Positions 32,237 to 43,277 are shown, numbered from the stretch's first letter. The stretch: 64,000 bases of DNA from Ilyonectria destructans (GCA_020740775.1 JAHEWK010000022.1:558001-622000); one strand, 5' to 3'. A program made the numbers and translations. The notes: generated from the sequence alone by a model not told the origin.

Positions 32237-32723
32237 GATGGGCAATCCGTAGTCGTACGAAGCCGAAGTGTGTCGAATCTGCTTACGTACGGGCGCGTAC
32301 GGAGATGCATCGCGTCTGGAAGGCTTGTGGGGTTCCTGCCTGGGTAACGGTTAGCCTGCGTCAGTACGTACTGCGGAAAATCGTAGGCGCGCGTGGGTCC
32401 GCCAATATGGGCAAAATGCATATCAAAATGTAGCACGTAACCATGCGATATCGTAGCTGATTGAACGCCCACGTAAAGCGCATTGCGGTGGCGTTATTTT
32501 GATGCAAAAGGAGGCTATTCTTACCTTCAAATTGTAGTTGAAGAAGGAAGAAGAAAGGAAAGAGACCCTCGTAGCCCGTTGTGAGGAGAATTAGGCGTGC
32601 GCACGTGACTAGCTGGCCATGAATGCAAGTTGATTTTGGATGACTAAGCGATTTGAGGGAGCGATTATGCTTCAAACGGGGCTGCACGGTGGGTGTGCCC
32701 CTACCCAAAAACAACCACAAATT

Positions 32724-32758
32724 GGGTTTTGGAACTGTGCCCCCTATGGACTTCCGTA
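32724..32758 (-). repeat. Right terminal inverted repeat of the integrase element
   Basis: 35 bp complementary to 27807-27841, followed by GGGCACC. Left and right flanks share no clear duplication beyond TA. Confidence 0.9.
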
Positions 32759-33192
32759 GGGCACCTCTTTGCGCTCAGGGTTGCCAAACATCCGGCCATA
32801 CACCCACGCCCACCACACCATGGCAACGCACACACCCTTTTGCATGCCCATTACAACACGGCCAAAAAAATAAAATTTGCCCCAAGAACATCCTGGACCG
32901 TCCGTCAATCCCCATGTCTTGACACGTTCCGAAACGCCTTCCCAAACTGAATCAAGGCACGAACTGCCGATGCCGTTACCCGTCATTCCTGTTGGAAGCC
33001 TTTGAACCTGCGGGCTTAAGGAGCAAACTGGTATTGACTTGCGAACCGGCAATGCCCCGCGCAAGGAGCGGAATAGGATGCAAGGGAATGCAAGGTAGAG
33101 GGTCTACGTAGGTAGACGCGCTGCGCCTCTACTAGTTATTTTCTCTGAAAATACAAATCAATACTTGGACGCATCCACTCGCAGGTCTCAAG
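32759..33192. other. Intergenic, no gene seen
   Basis: Open frames here are short. The segment leads into a LINE remnant. Confidence 0.35.
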
Positions 33193-33697
33193 ATGTCAAG
33201 CAGCCGGAGATGTATATCACCGATGAAGAAGCTCACGCTGGCGCAAGAAGGAAATACAGTTGAGCGAGTGGAAATAATCCAGGCATATGCACTACCACCA
33301 TGGTACAGCCGCCTGCCCATTGGGTACGACCTCGACCGGGATATGGCGACAGAAACCGCCAGCAGGATGGAGGGCATCCTGGTGGCAACCAGTGCTTCTG
33401 AGAAGGCAGGAAGGGTAGGCATGGGCGGTATCATTCGTGATACCCTGGGCAACAGACCGGGCGAAGTGGTGGCTAGGTACTCCGTACTCGATTACGATCG
33501 GCTCGAGAGACGATCAGAACGTGTATACGGCAGAGCTGGAAGCCATAGCGATGGCGCTAAGATGCATGCCGGATGGACTTCAACATCGACAGCTAACTGT
33601 TATGACGAGCAGCCGATCAGCATTGGAAGCCATGGCCCGAATGGCAGGACCTATGAGCAAGCGAAAGGGTTCTTGGTGCCGGGCATGGATGAAGTGA
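33193..33697 (+). pseudogene. RNase H region of a Tad1-type non-LTR retrotransposon, frameshifted
   Basis: The first frame reads VERVEIIQAYALPPWYSRLP, then GRVGMGGIIRDTLGN. After a shift near 33500 the frame continues GSRDDQNVYTAELEAIAMAL, then PDGLQHRQLTVMTSSRSALE. This is the RNase H domain found at the C-terminus of the ORF2 polyprotein in Tad1-group fungal LINEs: ELEAIAMAL carries the catalytic Glu, and the later Asp appears replaced (TSSRSA). No reverse transcriptase lies upstream, so this is a 5'-truncated dead copy. Confidence 0.8.
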
Positions 33698-35220
33698 CAT
33701 GTCTGCATAAGATACGTCGCAGGCACAACCCTTGTGAGGACCTGTACTGTCTTCTGCGGTACTTTTGCCCATAACATGCGATGGAGTTCTTTCTCTGCAA
33801 CACAGGGTACCTAGAAGATGATTGCTTTTGCATACGTGTGGAGAAACGCGCGATGGGTATTGACGCGAACGCGTCGATAGCTGACGGGGTAATACTAGTC
33901 GATGATGCGGTCTGTGCGTCTGCCAGGGATTGGCAGTCGACCTACCCCGAACAAAGTCTCCAAGTCACATTGACGAGTCCAAAACGCCAGTCGGCCTCGT
34001 ACAACACCGTATTCGTGCGGTGCTTGCATCCGATAAGCCTAAAAGGCACTTTGGTACAGCCAGATCTAGTGGAATCTGTCGCCATATTTGCCGCCTGCAA
34101 CGCGAAACCATTCCTCAACGAGGCTGCCCACCTGAACACACTAGACCTTTCCGGTACCGCCACGATTGGGACCCTCGAATAATATTCGGCAGAGAAGCAG
34201 AAAATACATCATCTAGCGAGAGCATCTTATCTATTGTTTGATCAATCCTCCATTTGTTTGTTATGGCGTGCATCGTTGTGGTGTATTTATTATGGGCTTT
34301 GTTCCCGATTTTCCCTATCACGTCCACGCGCAACCATGACTGTTTCCACGACAGCAGATGGAAGATAATGGGGTCTCCTACATTGGAATCACAGCCGAGC
34401 CTATTACGGTTTAGAAAGATGCTAGATTCATCCTAAGATCCTGTGGAAAATACTCGGTGTGGACTTGGCTGTCGCAGCTAGACGATGTGCGTTGAGATAT
34501 GCGACGATCCATAAAAGCTAGCGACAGGGGAGTAACAGTACTAGGGGGGTGATGCATGCAGCCACCGAGGTTGTGCACAATGGGATTACCGCCGGACGAT
34601 AGTGCTTGCGTGAGTGCTGCACTGTCTCCAGCCCACAGCTTTGTGTCTTCGCCCCGTCATGGTAGGCTCGCTGCAAATGCGGCTGATCAAGCGTCGAACC
34701 CCCCAGGCCCACACTTCATGTATTTACCTCGAGGCACGTATTCGCCAATGTGAACCGCAGACGCTGCTGCAGCCGCGACAGAATCTGCTGTGTTCTCAGT
34801 CTGATCCGAAATGGTCGTAACACGAGCCTAGATGTCGTTGCCCACTCGTTTTCGACGCGCACTCTCGCTGTCTCCTTGCTCTTTGTGTCCCTTGCGTAGT
34901 TTCTCCTGGCGACCGTAGTGGCGTTCCAGAGATATTGATGGTTTAACACGTATGAAGCGCACCATTTAAATGCACGCACCTCCGGACGTCGCTCTCAAAA
35001 GTATTCGCCCAAGCTAATCAACGCCACACCCTTCAATCCTTGTCGGTACTTACGAATACATCTCACCGTGATTGACAGGCCTCTCCCTAAAGCCTCTAGA
35101 GGAAGCTAACTTTTTAGTTACTAGCTAACATCCGCTATACTCAACTGGCGTTTAGCGGTATCAAAGATTGAAGTACGTTGTCATTGCTTTTTCCTGGACG
35201 GAAACTTTTGAGAGCGGCCT
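33698..35220. other. Transposon debris or intergenic, no gene supported
   Basis: A plus-strand open frame at 33781-34182 and overlapping frames show no recognisable domain. They may be decayed 3' LINE sequence. The remainder holds no gene I can support. Confidence 0.3.
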
Positions 35221-35345
35221 CCGTAGAGAGATTGAAAGAGCCTTGTTTATCTGCAAAGGAGAGCGTGGCGGTCAGCCGTTTAGTACGTTAGAGCGGAGCC
35301 CCCTGTTATGGAGCCGCTCCCACCAATCATATCTAGGCACCTTGG
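35221..35345 (+). repeat. Dispersed repeat R, copy R1
   Basis: About 125 bp containing GGCGGTCAGCCGTTTAGTAC and GAGCGGAGCCCC and ending near CCAATCATATCTAGGCACCTTG. It also occurs inverted at about 36873-37000 and 43308-43411. R1 and R2 face each other across 1.5 kb. Confidence 0.75.
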
Positions 35346-36020
35346 GCCGCGTTTGCAGCAACTGGCGCGTGCTGACCGCGTCACTCGAGAATATGGGTCT
35401 CCACCACATAAGTGACCCGCGACATCGGAGAAGACTACTTCAGCGACGCCGTGAAATGGACATTGCATAATGCGAATCCCGTTCTTATTCACTGACGGTA
35501 GTTGTGACAGGGTGATTTGGGAATTGGAGTACAGATTACCTTGGAAGAAATTCCGACCCACTCGTGGTACAAATTGTGACGCAATAACAGAACAATCGCC
35601 TCTAAAAAAAAATGGTTACCCTCTGCCCCGAGCATCCAACTGGTTCCGCCATGACGACCTTTCTGGATTGGCACCTGTGTCCGAGAGTTCTTGCGAGGGG
35701 GCTTTTCTCACGTCTTATCTATGTTATAAGTCGCCGGTCCGGCTGTAGAGAGTTCATCTCAAATTGGAAGGTTTGGCACCAGGGAAAATAAAAGTACTCG
35801 ATACCAGGCGACCAGGAACAGAACCAGTCCAACTTGTGCCCTTCGAACCCGCACCCTCACTGCACAACTCTGTGAATGTTGTGAATGTTGAGGCACAGTA
35901 CAAGGAACGAGTGCACACACACACACCAGTCTATGTGCCCACTAGTGCGAACCAAACACGGCCACTCAAATCTGCCGAATTGAGGGAAATCTCTTATGTG
36001 ATCAACAGACTCGACTGATC

Positions 36021-36299
36021 TCAAAGATGAGAGACTCGATGACCTGAGTACTGCCAAGAACAACCCTTCCCTCCCCGAAACATATCCGGAGCCATGTAAA
36101 GTGGGCTGCCCGCAAAAGTCGCCGCAAAAACAGCCCGGTGACTAAAGCCAAAGTCCCCGAGCTGGAAGTGATATTGGCCTTGATGAGATACGTAGAGAAT
36201 ATTTTCCGGTTTCACATCTCGATAAATAATGCCCCCTATTGCAAGACAATCGTCGCCTGGAAAAGCTATGGGACGACCCTCAACGCGTGTCTTGAGCAT
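36021..36299 (-). pseudogene. Protein kinase domain fragment
   Basis: The minus strand reads GIIYRDVKPENILYVSHQGQ, LGDFGFS, and ATFAGSPLYMAPDMF. These are the catalytic loop (YRD for HRD), the DFG loop and the APE-like motif (APD) of a Ser/Thr kinase. There is no N-lobe or C-terminal lobe and the frame ends at 36021, so it is a truncated relic. Such kinase remnants are common in repeat-rich Pezizomycotina regions. It lies between the inverted R1 and R2 repeats. Confidence 0.75.
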
Positions 36300-36425
36300 T
36301 GACTACGAAGTGGGAGGAAAACCGTCGCGCGTGCACGGACGAAAAGCGTGTAGTTGAGGGCAAGTGTGTAATTTGACCAACTACGAGGGGTAATTGGTAC
36401 AGTAGGGCTCATACCAGAACGTACA

Positions 36426-36732
36426 GTACGGAGGCAGGGCCCAAAAGTCTTTGCCCAAGAAAAAGCAATAACAACGCCACAACCGGGTTAGATACAAGGA
36501 GTACAAGGAGTACTTCACTCTAACTTAACACCGCTGAAGGCCGATAGAGTATAGCGGACTGTAGTCAGTAACTAAAAATGATACTTCCCCTATAGCCCCT
36601 GAACTTTTAGTGGCATTAGGCGGAGACCCTCTGCACTTGCCCAGAGCGTGATGTACCGGTAGGTAGCTGACAAGGATCCAAGGATGTGGCGTTGATATCT
36701 TGGGCAAAGACTTTTGGGCCCTTCCTCCGTAC
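36426..36732. repeat. Foldback/MITE-like element with 34-bp inverted arms (307 bp)
   Basis: Arms 36426-36459 and 36699-36732 are inverted complements with one mismatch; the core is GGGCCCAAAAGTCTTTGCCC. Each arm ends in GTAC. The 239-bp interior has no coding potential. The size and arms fit a non-autonomous inverted-repeat element. Confidence 0.75.
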
Positions 36733-36872
36733 ATTGGCTCATATCCTCACTCTGACACTCAGGTCTGGGTTTTCCAGACTCGGGGAGGTGGGGTTCTGGT
36801 GCATGGTCAGCGGGCGGAGCATGTGTGTCGCTCGAAGCCGCTCCTGCGTGGCGCCACAGGATGTTGGGAATG

Positions 36873-37000
36873 TGTTACAAGGAGCTAGGATGTGATTGGT
36901 TGTAGCAGACCCGCTGTAGGGGCTCCGCTTCAACGTACTAAACGGCTGACCGCCACAGTTCCCTTTGTAGAAAAACAAGGCTCTTTTAATCTTTCTACCG
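36873..37000 (-). repeat. Dispersed repeat R, copy R2
   Basis: Inverted relative to R1, with conserved GGCGGTCAGCCGTTTAGTAC and GCGGAGCCCC and an extended match through the CCAATCA...CTAG...CCTTG region. Confidence 0.75.
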
Positions 37001-37261
37001 TATGCGCTTATTGGGCAAAATCGCGCACACCGTGATAGTTCCAACCCGGGTAGCGTCAATGCGCGCGGTGTCAACGCGCACGCGACGGGCGCAATGCGTT
37101 GGCTGGCTGTTGTTGCGATGCTCTTTTCTGAGGCTGTCCCATCTCAATATCACGCGACGTCTGGATGTCCGTCTATGGCTGTTTGAGTAACTGTTTTACA
37201 GTTTCGACCTTGATCGGCCCCAAGGGCGAGAGAAAGTGAACGACAACGGCAGTCAACCGTT

Positions 37262-37763
37262 TTGCAGGAACAGGATGAGCTTGATCAGTATCTATCAGAG
37301 CCGCCGGTAGACAATATCGCAAAGAGAGCGAACCCAACTGCTTGGTGGAGGGACGTTGGCGTTGTGCGTTTTCCTCGGCTGTCTGATACGGCTGTTGCCT
37401 TCCTTACTATCGCATCGTCTTCTGCAGAAACGGAGAGAGCCTTCATCAGGTGCAGGAGGATGGTAACACCAGCCAGGGCCGGCCTGCGACGGCATATTGT
37501 GGCCATGGCTCATTGCCTTCGTTCCTGGAGCAAAGCCGGTATTTATCAGCCGACTCTTCCTCATAGTTTCCTTGAAAGGGATAATTGGAGCAAGTTCTTC
37601 AATTGGTGGGCAACATCACCGTAGATAGGGACAACGAAGACCAGCATTGATCGATTTGATCGTCAATCGATATCGATCGATTGACGGTGACGATCGATAA
37701 AACTCGATCCATTGAAGGCGACGATTGATAAAAATCGTTCTATACGATCGATTTCCAACCCTG
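37262..37763 (+). pseudogene. 5'-truncated copy of the hAT-A family (dimerisation domain and right end)
   Basis: The plus strand encodes [20 protein letters not shown] and on through [16 protein letters not shown] to a stop at 37624, closely matching the hAT-A C-terminus. It is followed by ATCGAT-rich sequence and a terminal TTTCCAACCCTG at 37763, related to the hAT-A TTTCGAAGCCTG end. Everything upstream of the dimerisation domain is missing. Confidence 0.85.
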
Positions 37764-37903
37764 GGTTGAGCGGGTTAGTTTTGATGACGAGTCTGGCTAG
37801 TCAGCTGTCGAATAGGCGCCAGTATTTCTTGGTTGGCTCCAGGAAGGATATAAGCAAAGTCTTGGTCGGGAGGTCATCCGAATTGTGTCGTGGGGGACGT
37901 AGG

Positions 37904-38199
37904 TCAACGGGCTTCAGCCCCGTGGGCCGACATGCGCGACCGTAGAGGGTACGGGTCCGTGGTAGGCGGGGCACTGTCGTACGGATCGGGGAACAGATCA
38001 AGAGCGTCTAAAAGGGCATTCGGTCTAATCCCTAGGATACTAGACAGGGGGGCGTGGTGATACAGCTTGGTTAAGTTGTTGACGGTGATGATGCTGTCCG
38101 GGAGAGGCCAACGCGTTGCAAGACGGCATCGAAGACCCTTCCGGGCCGGGAAACCTGCCACCGACAAGTATGAGTCTCGAAGGGAGGGCTGATCTTCCT
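37904..38199 (-). CDS. Possible hypothetical coding fragment
   Basis: Minus-strand frame open from about 38196 to the stop at 37904 (LRDSYLSVAGFPARKGLRCR, then IITVNNLTKLYHHAPLSSIL). Composition is protein-like, with internal ATG at 38167. No family recognised and no clean gene start. Could be an exon of a decayed gene. Confidence 0.25.
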
Positions 38200-39233
38200 A
38201 GCTGATGCCCTCCCCAACCTATCCTTGGCCGTGATTAGCACACGAGATGCGATGTTCATCTGGCAAGGAGCGACGATGTTAGATTCGAACTAGTTTTCTA
38301 TTTGTCGTCTGAAGCCGTGATGGAATCACGGTTGCAGTAGCGAGCAAGTCAAGTTGGAGGTCAATTTAGAGTCCGGTGCTATCAACGTGCGGCGCATATT
38401 AACCGTCTCAGCGGCAACTTGTAGACTGGAACGCCTAGGCATTGTGCTCGGATGGCTCACTCCCTTCCACGCTGCGCTCTCTTGAGTGCAAGGCTGCTAG
38501 CTGTCGGGATGACAAACAAACAAGTCTGCGCTGGCTGTAGGCAAAGCTCAGCTCGACTGCACTCCACCGACAAACCTGTTAGACGACTTGCCCGTTCCTC
38601 TATGCCCTGCCCGCACTGCTTGCGAAACTTTTGAAAGGTCAAAGCCAACAACGCACTAGTCTTCGGCAAGATTGCATTCAACTGCATAAAGGGAGACGAT
38701 GTTGCGTATGGGAAAGCGCGATCGGCTTTGCAAGCGATGCAACAACAAGCGGTCTGCCCAGGCGTGTAGAAAGACGGCATCCACGATCCCAGAACCGGTG
38801 ACGCAGGATCAAGCATTCAGCTAGACTGCTTCCACAAGGCTCTCAACCCCATCCTCGGCTTCCTTGTCCTCATCACCACCACCACCATCACCTAGCCCGG
38901 CATAAAGCGTTCCAGAGGGGTGGCATCGAATGCTCCTTGCACGTTGGATGTTATGATTGTGGCTCTGTCTGTTCTCAAGGATTGTCCGATGTCATGCGCG
39001 AGGCACCCGAGAACGTCGGTGGCCGAGCGCCGCTGGGAGTGGGTCTGCCTGTTGTGTGCTGATCACCTGTGTGTGAGGGCGGCGAAGACGACCCGTCCTG
39101 CCATCAGCCGTTCCAGACCTTGCCAAGGCGGAGAGCAGTGCAATGCGCCGCCATGAGAATCCAGTACTGGCCATTCCTCTCACGTGCCGGCATTTTTGGT
39201 TCATTCTGTCTCGAGATAGATACGACGGCCTAC
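38200..39233. other. No gene supported
   Basis: Only short frames without recognisable motifs. A CAC/CAT-rich low-complexity stretch occurs near 38868-38892. Confidence 0.3.
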
Positions 39234-39713
39234 TCATATTTCGCCAGGTCCCAAACTTCGTCCAGCCTTCTTGATCAAACGTCGCGACAGCTCGTCTCGA
39301 ATTTGTGTCTTCGACATTCCCTGAAAGCGCGGTTTGTATTCAACTTCATCGTGATCAATAGGCACATTTGAGGGACCCTCAATTGAAGAATCAGGTCCTT
39401 TATGTCCCCTCCGGCGACAGAGCCGACCAGCTCTGTTAAAGAACCCAAACACGACTGTCCGGGTAGTTGGATCACTCCAGTTCCGTACCCAACCTAAGGC
39501 AACATATTTTTTTCTGATCTCGAAGGGGATAATCGGTTCGTCGTCGTGGCGGGGGCGGCGGGGGCGGCTGTGCGACACACGTGGGGGTTTTGCTCGGCGG
39601 GTATGGTAGTCGGTTCGGTCGGCGGCCGCAGTCGTGGGACAAGCAGACGCAGGAGACCCATCCCGACGGGCTATTGTGCCTAGATAGACCACATCATTGT
39701 CGGATGGAGACAT
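39234..39713 (-). CDS. Hypothetical protein, 159 aa
   Basis: Intact frame from ATG 39713 to stop 39234. The N-terminal half is Arg/Pro/Ser-rich (RRAKPPRVSHSRPRRPRHDD). The C-terminal half is more ordered (ALGWVRNWSDPTTRTVVFGF, then FQGMSKTQIRDELSRRLIKK). No known domain, signal peptide or membrane segment. Flanks carry no gene in a clear relationship. Confidence 0.4.
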   Translation of the reverse strand: MSPSDNDVVYLGTIARRDGSPASACPTTAAADRTDYHTRRAKPPRVSHSRPRRPRHDDEPIIPFEIRKKYVALGWVRNWSDPTTRTVVFGFFNRAGRLCRRRGHKGPDSSIEGPSNVPIDHDEVEYKPRFQGMSKTQIRDELSRRLIKKAGRSLGPGEI

Positions 39714-40591
39714 ATTATATTATGAGAAGCGGTACGCAGCCTTGTCTGAAGCCGAAGGGAGATGGGAGGAATTTGTTGAGGATCAGTCGGACGACAGTTA
39801 TGCGGGGTCACCAGCTCAGCTAATGGCGGGCCGGCCTATCAATTTTGCGCTATGTACCAGAATCATGCGTCGCGCTCATCCACAATCCCTCAAATCCGAA
39901 TTTGAACTGGCCGGCTGACACTGTACGACGCCAGAATTTGTTTCGGGTCTCTTCCCCGGATATCTGATCCCTAGATACTGGGGTGGCGCATGGTGGCTTG
40001 TTTCTTTCTAGAGACAGCTTTCAAGATGTTAAAACTTGAGTCCTGAAGGCGTGCCCTGGGAGTTACGATGAGATTGATAACTTGCAAGCATAACACCGCA
40101 GTACAGAATTAATGATGTATTCATGATATTTTGAGATTCAATAAAGTATATGCGAGGGATGGTGAGTAGTTTTGTCACACTTTTGTCCCAAGCCTAGTTA
40201 CGTTTTAGTGAAAGTATGGTGCTGTAGGGAACGGATTAGTGTTCTTCCTTGTCCGCCCCAGCTTGTCCATGTTCCCTGGAAACATGCCCACGTCGCAGAT
40301 ACGCGTTTCAAGGGCCTACCCGCGTCCCTGATATCTGCAGGGCCGTGCTTCTGTGCACGAGGTCCAACTTGGTCCCGTTAAAACTGATTGGATGCGAATT
40401 TAATCCACCAACCCGTGCTTGTCGATCAGCCATTCAATCAACCCCTTTCCCATTTTGGTTCCAGCACTTTGGGAACAGCCCAGACCTTGATGTGTACACA
40501 CCTCTCTTTCGCCCAAACCGTTATCCATCTCGACAACCCAATTCCCCCGAAACGCCCGTCGACCACCATCGATTCGACCAGAAATAGAGGG
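39714..40591. other. Intergenic upstream of the Whi5/Nrm1-like candidate
   Basis: No gene recognised. The CT-rich stretch around 40440-40560 is a likely promoter or 5' untranslated region for the gene downstream. Confidence 0.3.
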
Positions 40592-40642
40592 ATGGCACAA
40601 GGAACAGGACGTGCACAGTAGGAGCTAGACAAGCATGAGGCT

Positions 40643-41644
40643 ATGAGCTCGCTGCGGAAGAAGCCTGAGAAAGTCGTCGATGGCGTCCTCAAGCGTGCAG
40701 AGCTGACCAAGGTAAGCCCAAGGATGCAAACCAACCATCCCTCAACTCCATCATCGTCGTTATTATCAACGGGCATTCACTTCTTCCGAGGTTGGTGATG
40801 GGTGTCAGGAAGAAAGAAAAGACATGAATACTAACCTATTCTTTTTTTCAACCCGTAGCTTGCTCGCCGCTTGCAGAACCTCCTTGCCCTCGCCTGGTTC
40901 AAGACCAAATATGGCTGCGAACACCTCACTCTCGACACCATCGAATCGATTCTCGAAGAGGAGATACGTCAGAAGTGCCTCGCTGAAGATGACACCCTTT
41001 CCGGCTCTACTTTTTCTACCTCCGGCCTTCCGTACTCCTACGACCTCATGAGCTTGGCCCTCGAACCACGCCTGTTCTCGAATGCCGTCGGCTCCCGCAA
41101 CAACGGCACCATCCACCGCAAGCGCGCTTACTTTCCGTCCTTCGAAAACAAATCACCCAATCCCAGCAAACGTTTCCGCCCCTCCCCGACCACTCACAAG
41201 TCCGTTGGTGACCATCCTTTTTGGAAGGATAGTCTAGGGCGGGCTCAACCGTCCCCAGTCAAGCCTTGCCGCCAGCAGCACTTCACCCCAGTTGACCAGG
41301 ATAGCTCCTTCGGGCTGCGCCTCCTGAACAGTGGCCTCAACCCGCTCAACTTGGCTGCCCCCTTGCATGACGACGACTTGCTGGCTATCCGCTCTTTTAA
41401 TGCCGCCAACATGCGATCGTTACCTCTGACAGGACCCCCCTTGACGCCCACGCCCACGCCCACGCCCCCTCAGAAGAACAGCAAGCTGGATTTGCTCTCG
41501 CCGATGATGACTCCTGGCGACGGTAATCTCTCTCCCACTACCCCAAACCAGAGCTTTGACTTCGCCGACTTTGTCAACGTCACACCTCCCAGCCCGACCT
41601 GGAGGAAGGCCGGCAGCCATGCCTGGCATCCCAATTCCACTTAG
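40643..41644 (+). CDS. Possible Whi5/Nrm1-like G1 transcription regulator (tentative)
   Basis: ATG 40643, exon 1 40643-40711, intron 40712-40858 (147 nt, GTAAGC...TACTAAC...GTAG), exon 2 40859-41644; 284 aa. The N-terminus has VLKRAELTKLARRLQNLLAL followed by AWFKTKYGCEHLTLDTIESI. This L-x2-RL...A..K...G pattern resembles the GTB motif by which Whi5/Nrm1 repressors bind the G1/S transcription factors. The rest is Ser/Pro-rich with many SP/TP sites (SPNPSKRFRPSP, PPSPTW) that could be CDK targets, and a TPTPTPTPP run. In frame upstream, ATG 40592 opens a 9-codon frame closed by TAG at 40619-40621 and then continues ELDKHEAM into this start, so the ancestral start may be 40592 with a nonsense change. 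Splice sites are strong; the functional name is tentative. Confidence 0.65.
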
Positions 41645-42930
41645 CGTGGCGGCGTGGCGGCCAACCTCTGACGAGTCACAGGCATGACATCTCGATGAAT
41701 CAAGCAAATCGGCCAGCAGCTCGGTCATACCACTTTATTTCCTTGTGTACATAATATCACGATACCATGACAGCGCATCCTATAAACGTACGCGGACTTT
41801 TTTTTCTTCTTTTTCTTTTTTCTTTTTTTGGCATTCTTGACACCATTTTTGGGTGTTGTGTAGTTTTATTTAAACCCCACTGGGTTCACATGTACTCTTA
41901 GTTTTCGTATAAGTCCGTGTATTTTCCGTCCGGGCGGCCGTAAAGCCGGTAAAGGTTTCTAGAGGCACAGGACGTGCTGAGCTAGTTGAGTGATAGGAAT
42001 ATCCCAGCCTCCGCTGTTCAGCATGGTGTAGGCTCAAGGCGCGCTGTAGTCCAGGAGCATCCCGTCAGCGGGTAACATTTCCCCTCCAGTCCAGAATTCT
42101 CTTGCAGATAGACTTGATAGCCCTTCCCACCCTAAGGCCGAAAGGCCATGTCTTCTCGGATCGCCAGTAGCTACGACCAAAGCTGTTCAGCCTCGGGGAA
42201 AACCCCAGTGGGAAGACAACCCCCCGGAGGCAACTGGCCAAGAGAGAAGAGTAAATAGGACTCAGCCGGAGGTAGGATCAGTTCTCTGTTATAAGAGATG
42301 ATTCACTCTCCATGTCTTCGCCAGCGGTGAGCGCCTCGATGATGTGGATCTTCGGATGAGACACCAGGTTAGAGGCATGGTATGCTTCTAAACCTCGCTT
42401 TATGAACTTGATCTCTTCCCCACTCTTGATGCGGGAGTCGGAAGCTATATGGCAAGTTGTATACTGTATGGTACCAATATCATAAAATTCTCCCCAACAT
42501 AGTACGGAAGTTGCTTGATAAGAGGCGAATGACGATACCAGCCTCTGCTGCTGGCTTTGGCTATTGCAACCGAATGGACGATGTATGATCTACGGAGCTG
42601 CGGCGATCTCTGAGCGCTGGCGCGGCGGAATAACAGTCGTGCGGTCTCATATGGCCACCGAAGGTGTGCGAGAATGCATTACGATCAGCCGATACAGAGT
42701 TGCCGACAAGGCGAAGTCACGGCCAGCGAACCGGGTGCTTACGTGCCTCGCCACAACGTGCACTAGTGTTAAGGTGTACCCAAGCACAGGCCACGGCTTC
42801 GTCACGTCTTTATCGCATCACATTAGGCGCTCTGGCCGGGTCCTAGAGTAGTGAGAGAGAGCCAGAAATGCATAATTCACCCCATCACACTTTAACAGAA
42901 TAGCATAATTGTTGCAAGGGGCTAGGATAT
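41645..42930. other. 3' region and intergenic; possible short minus-strand coding piece
   Basis: T-rich tracts at 41798-41830 fit a 3' untranslated region. On the minus strand around 42465-42293 a 57-codon open stretch (SRIKSGEEIKFIKRGLEAYH and onward) has protein-like composition without a recognised family. The rest shows no gene. Confidence 0.3.
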
Positions 42931-42939
42931 GATTGTGTC

Positions 42940-43277
42940 GATATCCTGACCTTAGTCAGAGGGGGCGTGAGATGACATAAAACCCCTCTTGGGAAAAGAG
43001 GGGCCGGAGGCATCCAAGATCAATAAAATCATCATCTTTGGTCTCCACACCCGATTGAACACTTATCCCTTGATCGAATGTGCCGTACGCTATCCAACAA
43101 TTGGTTATAGCAGACTGTTGGATAGCGTACGGCACATTCGATCCAGGGATTAATGCTCAATAGGGTGTGGATCCTGAATCTGTTGATTGTCTTCATCTAG
43201 GATGCCTCCGGCCCCCTCTTTTCTCGAGAGGGGTTTTATGTCATCTCACCCCCCCTTCTGACTAAGGTCAGGATATC
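42940..43277. repeat. 338-bp near-perfect palindrome (foldback element)
   Basis: Arms 42940-43099 and 43116-43277 are inverted complements with few differences, separated by a 16-nt loop. The inner 28 bp of each arm (43072-43099 and 43116-43143; core GTGCCGTACGCTATCC) match exactly. The outer ends carry GATATCCTGACCTTAGTCAG. It interrupts repeat R, whose left part (CAAGGGGCTAGGATATGATTG) is at 42915-42935. GATTGTG/CACAATC mark the junctions. Third and partial arms occur at 43564-43640. Confidence 0.85.

Larger units (their letters stand above)
27807..32758. mobile_element. DNA transposon with integrase-type DDE protein and two accessory genes, 35-bp inverted repeats
   Basis: Inverted repeats of 35 bp, with no mismatch seen, lie at 27807-27841 (beginning TACGGAAGTCCATAGGGGGC) and 32724-32758. 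The outermost TA may be a TA target duplication or part of the repeat. Between them are three coding units: a 378-aa unknown protein (plus), an integrase-like protein (minus) and a DUF3716-like protein (minus). All three have complete frames. The GTACG/CGTAC motif is very frequent inside the element, including GTACGAGTTCGTACGAGC at 28019. The element family is not one I can name; the integrase fold with a helix-turn-helix sets it apart from the hAT and Helitron elements nearby. Confidence 0.8.

Noticed and set aside
33781..34182. 133-codon plus-strand frame after the LINE RNase H
   Set aside because: No recognisable C-terminal LINE motif; composition not clearly protein-like.
38457..38816. 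119-codon minus-strand frame with several cysteines
   Set aside because: Cysteines do not follow a finger pattern and there is no supporting exon or similarity.
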